Assembly: GCA_958295665.1 (NCBI GenBank)
Contig: OY282560.1
Location: 269,925,315-269,989,314, forward strand
Reading direction: 5' to 3'
Length of the DNA stretch: 64,000 bases
From: Tipula vernalis
Taxonomy: Eukaryota > Arthropoda > Insecta > Diptera > Tipulidae
Positions within the stretch are counted from its first letter, which is position 1; each line of letters begins with the position of its first letter. The notes beneath the pieces were generated by a model that was given only the letters and a program-made list of their open reading frames with translations, had not been told where the DNA came from and searched no databases. This document shows, one piece after another, positions 58,089 through 64,000 of this stretch. The position numbers and the translations under genes are program-made.

Positions 58089-59691
58089 GTTTTTCGAGTA
58101 GAGTGAGCCTTTGTAGGATTGATATAAGGTCTTTTTCTTGCTTTTCTTCTTGTGAACTAAGTCTATCAAGAATATCTTGTAGTATTTTATTAGTTTGGTT
58201 ATTATTTGAATCATTAAATAAAAGAGAACTATGTTGTCTTCTCGAACTTCCAGTAGATAGTACATCAGCAAATGTTACATTTGGATTAGTTCTTGATGGC
58301 TGGATTAATGTTTGGTGTGGCCTTAAATTTGTAGGTATTCTTGTTGAGGCTGAGTTAATTTCTGGCCTGGTAATTATTGAAGTTTCCCTTGTTTTGTTGC
58401 GAATTTTTTGCAGCTCTTTTATAACAATGCAACCTCTGTAGTTGGCTGGGTGTGTCTCTCCACAGTTAACACATTTTGGTGGGGTGTCTTTTGGTTTCGT
58501 ACATTCAGCCGTACGGTGTTTTCCTACACATTTCACGCATCTGGGCTCCTTATTACAAAAGTTTTGCGTGTGTCCGTAGACTTGGCACTTTTTGCACTGG
58601 GGGATCAGCTTAGATTTTTTAACTGCTTCTATTTGCACTTTCATATGGAGTATTTCGCTGATTGCATAAATATTTTTAATGTCTTCTTTTCTTTCAAAAG
58701 ACAACATATATAATGGAAGAGGTGTTTTGTCACCTCTTTTTAGCAGCTGTGTAACTTCTTTAATTTTGTATTTTTTCTCCAAAAGATACTCTTTTATCTC
58801 TTCTGGTTTGCATGAAGCGTGTAGCTTCCTAGCAATGACTTTGGTTTGCCTTGTCTGCTTATCTTCGTAGGAATACCACGCTGTCTTTTCTTCGTTAAGA
58901 GCTCCTGTTAACTTTCTATAGCTATCACTGTCTGTGACATTTATTTTGATATCACCACTATTTAACGCTGTAGCTTGAAACTTTATATGATTGTTGTCCA
59001 TGATGTTTCTAATACTCTGATAATTATTGCAATTAGATATTATTACTGGAGGTGGCCGTGGCACTTTTTTCTCTAGTTGTACATTCTTACTTCCGGTTGG
59101 GAGTTCATTACTTGATCGTCTCTGTTCCGACGGAACCTGAGCTTTATCCTCCTGTTGCACGTACCTACTTCCGGTTGGAAGCTGCTCAACTGATTGTTTC
59201 GAATCGGGTGAAATCTGTGGTGATTTACTCATCTTACGTTTCTTATTTTTTTTGTTACGGTTCAAAATCCATCCCGTTTCTCTATTGAGTTCTTCCTCGT
59301 CTGTTTCATACATAACCTCTATATGATCATTGTTGTTGTTTATCTTAGTGGTTTCTTTCTCAGACATTACTGCATTTAGAGCATCTTTTAACTCCTTGTT
59401 TTCTCGCTGTAAGTTTTTGAGGTCTTTGTTTAGATTTAACGTTAACTTTTCTATTTCGTAAATCTTATTGCGTAGTTCTGCGTTATCCCTTTCTAAGGTG
59501 TTCGCTATTGGTGGTGGTAATCTACCCACCCTGGATTGTTGTTTAAATGGGTTGGGTTGCCCAAAAGGGCTGTTAAACAATGATTGGCTCACCCCAGAAT
59601 CCTTTGAGCCAGCCTCGTTAGAGGGTGGATTTGCCAGCTGATTAGCTGGGTTACCACCTGGGGTACAATTTCCTGAATCCGTTGTACTCAT
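58078..59691 (-). CDS. Jockey B ORF1, gag-like protein, intact 537 aa
   Basis: Undamaged version of the protein broken in copy A. The N-terminus has NEAGSKDSGVSQSL; a coiled coil lies at about residues 62-110. TDEEELNRETGWIL leads into a Lys/Asn-rich stretch where copy A has the long A-run. Two diverged internal repeats (about residues 168-205) contain LPTGSRYVQQEDKAQVPSEQ-like and LPTGSKNVQLEKKVPRP text. An RRM-like region is followed by three CCHC-type knuckles (CKKCQVYGHTQNFC, CVKCVGKHRTAEC, CVNCGETHPANYRGC) with all zinc ligands present. A C-terminal coiled coil follows. It could in principle act in trans for other copies. Confidence 0.94.
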   Translation of the reverse strand: MSTTDSGNCTPGGNPANQLANPPSNEAGSKDSGVSQSLFNSPFGQPNPFKQQSRVGRLPPPIANTLERDNAELRNKIYEIEKLTLNLNKDLKNLQRENKELKDALNAVMSEKETTKINNNNDHIEVMYETDEEELNRETGWILNRNKKNKKRKMSKSPQISPDSKQSVEQLPTGSRYVQQEDKAQVPSEQRRSSNELPTGSKNVQLEKKVPRPPPVIISNCNNYQSIRNIMDNNHIKFQATALNSGDIKINVTDSDSYRKLTGALNEEKTAWYSYEDKQTRQTKVIARKLHASCKPEEIKEYLLEKKYKIKEVTQLLKRGDKTPLPLYMLSFERKEDIKNIYAISEILHMKVQIEAVKKSKLIPQCKKCQVYGHTQNFCNKEPRCVKCVGKHRTAECTKPKDTPPKCVNCGETHPANYRGCIVIKELQKIRNKTRETSIITRPEINSASTRIPTNLRPHQTLIQPSRTNPNVTFADVLSTGSSRRQHSSLLFNDSNNNQTNKILQDILDRLSSQEEKQEKDLISILQRLTLLEKHGK

Positions 59692-59907
59692 CGTTTATTT
59701 TACTGGTCATAAAGCATCTACCACTCTGACCAGTACGAGTTGGTAGTGGGTCTGGTTTGAGAAGATCATTTACTAAATTCTCGATAGTCAGTTATACCGC
59801 CGTGTCTCGGTCGCCAGAGCCTCGTTAGTTATCTAGCAGGGTGCACCACGTGCAGGTGAGGATGACATTTGGACTATTTGTAGACCAATTACTTAAGCCC
59901 CCTTCCC

Positions 59908-59916
59908 AAACGAAAA
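59908..59916. repeat. Target-site duplication of Jockey B, right
   Basis: AAACGAAAA, identical to 55243-55251. Confidence 0.7.
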
Positions 59917-60269
59917 AAATGATTCAAATATGATTTTTACTGAACTGAATGATAAAAACAATAGAATAAACGTTTTAAAAATTTTGAAAATTTAAAAACA
60001 ATCGAATTGTGCAAAAGATGAATTTACATGTGTTTGGCGACATCTGTTTAAGCTTATAAGATTACTGTGAAGGCTCTACTCCCGACATCTGTATTAACAA
60101 TACAATTCTCTATATGAAAAGTATTTAGCTTTATTTTACTTTTGTGTTTGATTCTCAGAGAGGTAAGAATTGCTTCATTTACATATTTACAATTTACATG
60201 AATGTTTTTTTCCTGTTGCTTTTTAATATCGTGAAACAACAACAAAATCTTAATTTTGAATTTATTTTT

Positions 60270-60340
60270 TGCGAACTGAAGATTCGAACTTGAGACCTTC
60301 AACGTATGAAGCAGACATTTCACAGTTAAGCTACATACTT
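60270..60340 (-). tRNA. tRNA-Met(CAU)-like relic or SINE head
   Basis: The minus strand reads an A-box-like TAGCTTAACTG (from 60333), an anticodon arm with loop TTCATAC (anticodon CAT, T before it, purine after), and a B-box-like AAGTTCGAATC. The anticodon stem pairs only partly and the acceptor stem in the expected register does not pair. It is therefore a decayed tRNA gene or tRNA-derived SINE head rather than a working gene. Confidence 0.35.
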
Positions 60341-60399
60341 CTTCAGAAAACGTGCAATTTTTTTTTATATGTATATCATATAATGAAATTTTCGTCAAT

Positions 60400-60590
60400 T
60401 TGTATGAGAGCCCCATGATCTCGGGGTCCAATCATTTTAAAAATTAGCCTATAACCATCAGGAGGGAATATAATTTCGATTGGTGAAAGAATCATCCAAA
60501 TTCATTGAGCAGTTTCTGAGGTTACTTCAAACTAATAAACTCACACTCTCTCTTTATAATATTATAATATTAGTTTAGATAAGACGATGC
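60400..60590 (+). repeat. SINE/RTE-like 3' tail fragment
   Basis: CCAAATTCATTGAGCAGTTT, CTGAGGTTAC, AACTAATAAACTCACACTCTC and TTTATAATATTATAATATTA, then GTTTAGAT, follow the layout of a widespread arthropod retroposon tail (pattern from memory). It faces away from the tRNA-like relic. Confidence 0.45.
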
Positions 60591-60599
60591 CACCTATCG

Positions 60600-63500
60600 T
60601 TTGGCATCATTGACACAATTTTTTTAAAAAGTGGAGTTGGGGGTTTTTGTAACTAATAGACACATTTATTTCATTCATGAATATCTAACTTTTAGTTTTT
60701 AACCCAAAATAAAAATGGTTAACGAAATTTCGATTTTAATGTATTTTTATGCAACGAATAAATTTTTTAAGCAGGGGATTGGTGCACTTTTTTGATAAAT
60801 GAAGAAAGAATAGCTGTTTTGATCTGAAACCGGGCATTAGTTGAGTAAAATTCCAAAATCCCTTAAAACATTTGTTCTTTATTAATTTTACTATCGATAA
60901 AAATTCTTCGCAGATGTAAACCCTCAACTACAAAAGTCTGTACGAATTTAAATCAAAAAATCTCTTTATAAATTAAATTAAATTAAAAAGCGAAATAATT
61001 ATAATAACTTCATTTTTTTTAAACAATTTTTTTTTTTTTTTTCTGGTTCGGGTTATATCAAACGTGACTGGAATATCTTTCGAGAACTAAACAAAAAAAA
61101 AAAAAATTGAAAATAGCAAAAAAAGAAGGTAGAAATATTTTTCGACAAAAGAATTTTATTTTAATCGAATTTTTTTTTTGTTTTAAATATGAATACAAAA
61201 AGCAGCACAAAAAAACACAAAACTACAAACTATTATAAAATAAAATTAAAAATTTTAAACTGAAATTAAAAAGAATTTAATTTTTTGCTTCGGAAAATGT
61301 CGAAATATTTTTTGAAAAGAGCTTGAAACAATTTTTTTTTTATAACTTCACAAATATTTTTCCCATTAAGTTATACGACAGCACACAAAAAATCATAAAA
61401 ATCGTGGTTGAGGATTTTTAGAGATGATAAGTTTTGTTAAGTAATTAGATTGCAAAGTATTTAATAGCTTGACGTAACAGAGCGGTGGAATGAATTACAT
61501 GTGATGATAACTAAAGTTACTTTGTAATTAGTTTACATTAATAAGTTAACCTTATCTAACCTTGCTATGATGAAATTTCTTTAAGAAGAGTGTTGTCTGA
61601 TAAAAACGCTAATTTTTCTGAACTCCATGAAATTCATAAGCTCGAACTTCAAACAGAATTTCACAAAAAATTTATGGATGTTGGTTTTTTAAGCCATGAT
61701 TTGTCCACAAAAATGAGAAATTACTTCGAAATTGAAATTGAATGAAAATGGTTGACAAGGTTTATTTTATTTATGCAATTTTTGAAACAAATTCAGTTAT
61801 ATTTGATTTATTGATGTTGTTAGGCAAACTTCTACAAAACAAATTTTATTGAGTTTTAGAAAGTTTATGTCCATATTTCGTAGATTGCAAATATGCAAAA
61901 CTCGGAAGAAACGTTGTGCAATTTTTATTGCAAACTACGTTGCATTTTTTATCTTTTATTAATTATAATTTAAATTACAAAAATAAAACAAAAGTTCTCA
62001 TTTCTTATTCCAATTTAATTAAATCGCTGTTGTTGTTAACAAACTTAAAAAAAATTCTACTCGAACATAAAAAAACTACTATTTTGTAATTTAACATTTT
62101 GCAATTACTTTTATATTGATAGTCGAAATAATATAATGAAAAAGAAACTAAGTACGAGTACACACAAAAATAAATAAAAAATTAATTCTATTATTATAGC
62201 AGTAAAACTTCGAAAACAATTCGAAAATAAAGTTTCATTTGAAATTAATTGAAATTCAATATTTTTAGAAATAAAATAAAATAAAACAAATGGCATACAC
62301 ATGCGACTATGTACATATAATAATCAATTCAACTTCAACAACAACAAAAATAAATCAATTCAAATTCAATTACTTACGATAGTAAAAAGAAAATGTTACA
62401 GTTGTGGTACTGACACACTAATTATAGATCTAATTAAAGAAAACCAAATTTCGTTTACCTAAATTATATTTTGTGTTGTTTTTATTTAAATCGATGAAAA
62501 TGTCAATCAAAAACTATTCATCTGTTAAAATTGTTTGTTTTGTTACACAGTGGCACATGTTTATGTACTTTGCAAAATGGGAAATGTTTTAGTCGTTTGC
62601 CAATTTTTCTATGTATTTTGTTTTAATTTGTATTTCCGCAAATCAACAAAATACAATGCTAAACAAAAATACATACATCCTGTCGAATTGTTGTTTTAGT
62701 ACCGATTAATTTTTTTTTTTTGTTTTTTTACCCAAATAGATTGAGATCATTTAGAATTGAACCGAAAATGTAAACAATATAAATGCAAGCAATTTTGCAG
62801 TTGTTCCGGAAAATTGATATTGGAACGAATGTTTTTGAACTGACAGAATTCAATAACGATGAATCAGTGTTTCAAATAAGTTTAACTAAAAATCGATTAT
62901 TGTTCACGTGAATTTGAACAAGTATTTGGCAAATTAATTTAATTGTTCTTGGCAATTTGGTTTATTTTGTAATAAGGTAATGTCAATTAAATAATTGAAT
63001 GTCGAACATGTGCATTATGTCGAGGTTACATTTACATGTCTCGGTGCTGTTTCTTCGCGTCTTCTTCAAATTCTTAAGCAATTACAAATCTGCAATAAAT
63101 GTCTGAAGCATACTGCCCTTAAGTCAAGTGATAATGGGACATTTTAAAACTTGAACTCATGATGTTAACCTACTACTGAAAGCTGGCATATTTATGCCGC
63201 CCAAACCGAGATACAAAAACAAAGAAACCAAGAGAATTTTAATGGGAGCGTGTCATGGGGTTGGGTGCCAACAGGAATCATCGGTTGTGGTTTGCGAAAG
63301 TGAGATTTCGATACGCGCCCCGTATCATGATTTCAAGAGATTCGTCAAAAAGTAAGATTTTGATAAAAGTAAGATTTTGAGAATTCGATACGCTCCCATT
63401 TGAATCATGCCACTGTTTTCAATCTATACGAGTACTACAACAATCAAAGTTCGGGAAACAAATTTTAAACGAGGAGGGGCCAAATCTTGCAGTCACTTTG

Positions 63501-64000
63501 TGGGAGGTACCGCATTCCCACTAAGAAGAAGTCTTATGGGGCAATTGTGTATGAAAATGCGATGGCTGCGGTGAATGATGAATAAAAAAAAACCAACTCT
63601 AGCAAAGTTAAATTCAATTTTTATTTAAATTTGTAATTTCACGAGTAATTTGTAGTTTGATGTTTCTTGTTCAATCGCCAAAATAAAAAGAGAGTGATTT
63701 AAGCTTTTACCAAACTAAGCTGGACCAATAATTTTGCTAAATTTAGTAAAGGAAATTTGTATGGCAACATTCAAAATTTGCGCAGTTATATTATTGCTAC
63801 TAAATTTGCATCGATCGCACTCTTCTTATTAACAACCTATTACAATTAAAAATTACGATTGACATCCTGGGTTTGAGTTGACATTAATAGTATTGTTTAC
63901 ATAATTTGGAGTAAAGACTTTAATTTACAAAGATAAGTATTAATTATAATTAATAAAATAATAACCATAATCTTAATGTTCAAGATTCATTTACATAAAA
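60600..64000. other. AT-rich non-coding stretch to the window end
   Basis: Long A/T runs at 61010-61180 and many short chance frames, but no gene is recognised. Minor structure: AAAGTAAGATTTT-like words repeat at 63348-63385. AATGGGAGCGTGTCAT (about 63241) pairs with the complement of GATACGCTCCCATTT (about 63389). Confidence 0.45.

Larger units (their letters stand above)
55252..59907 (-). mobile_element. Full-length Jockey element, copy B (same family as A)
   Basis: Opposite orientation to copy A and near-identical across 5' UTR, both ORFs and 3' UTR. Poly-A tail (T23 on plus strand, 55252-55274), flanked by AAACGAAAA on both sides. It inserted ~140 bp upstream of the Helitron start codon, so it is younger than the Helitron. 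Confidence 0.94.

Noticed and set aside
60054..60431. 125-codon minus-strand gene
   Set aside because: Overlaps the tRNA-like relic and the start of the retroposon-like tail; no protein motif.
62111..62302. 63-codon membrane peptide
   Set aside because: Phe/Leu-rich chance frame in AT-rich DNA.

Overview
The window is AT-rich eukaryotic DNA from an insect genome. The retrotransposons (Jockey, Ty3/gypsy, BEL/Pao), the P-element/THAP, hAT and Helitron relics, and a CCTAACC-type tail on one retrotransposon all fit an arthropod. Frequent ATGTACATACATA-like words suggest a fly, but that is only a guess. No rRNA genes, CRISPR arrays or bacterial operons are present. Almost everything recognisable is a mobile element or its relic. 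The one long undamaged reading frame that is not part of an obvious element is the 710-codon gene at 18353-20485.

Layout. 1-6.2 kb: non-coding, with two ~580 bp direct repeats (323-905 and 5607-6198) around a three-copy ~1 kb tandem repeat. 6.8-8.9 kb: broken BED-finger hAT transposase, minus strand. 12.9-16.1 kb: Ty3/gypsy pol remnant joined in frame to the N-terminal half of a P-element-like THAP transposase, minus strand. 18.35-20.5 kb: intact transposase-like gene. 23.4-28.1 kb: full-length Jockey element A with target-site duplications. 28.9-34.1 kb: foldback repeats, a BEL/Pao relic and a 41 bp minisatellite. 34.7-35.0 kb: pogo/Tigger-type MITE. 35.1-38.9 kb: broken DDE transposase and a spliced MADF-BESS gene remnant, minus strand. 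39.0-40.0 kb: scraps of non-LTR retrotransposons. 40.17-43.04 kb: complete but decayed DNA transposon with ~165 bp inverted repeats, CAC termini and a possible TAAT target duplication. 43.9-48.6 kb: Jockey element C. 49.1-50.0 kb: another transposase fragment. 50.2-55.1 kb: Helitron Rep/helicase pseudogene split by a 5'-truncated non-LTR element. 55.25-59.9 kb: Jockey element B, same family as A, opposite strand. 59.9-64 kb: non-coding, with a tRNA-Met-like relic and a SINE/RTE-like tail.

Most interesting. The gene at 18353-20485 and the transposase in the 40.17-43.04 kb element belong to one family: cysteine motifs, a PELH..GVVN block, an SEQ..ESVH..F block and a matching C-terminus. The element carries the first acidic motif (GLDGGGGFLK), CAC termini and inverted repeats. 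The 710-residue gene keeps a full open frame but has no visible inverted repeats and no acidic residue at the first site. This is the pattern expected of a host-recruited (domesticated) transposase. The fold and termini recall the Transib/RAG1/Chapaev group, but that placement is inference and needs profile searches.
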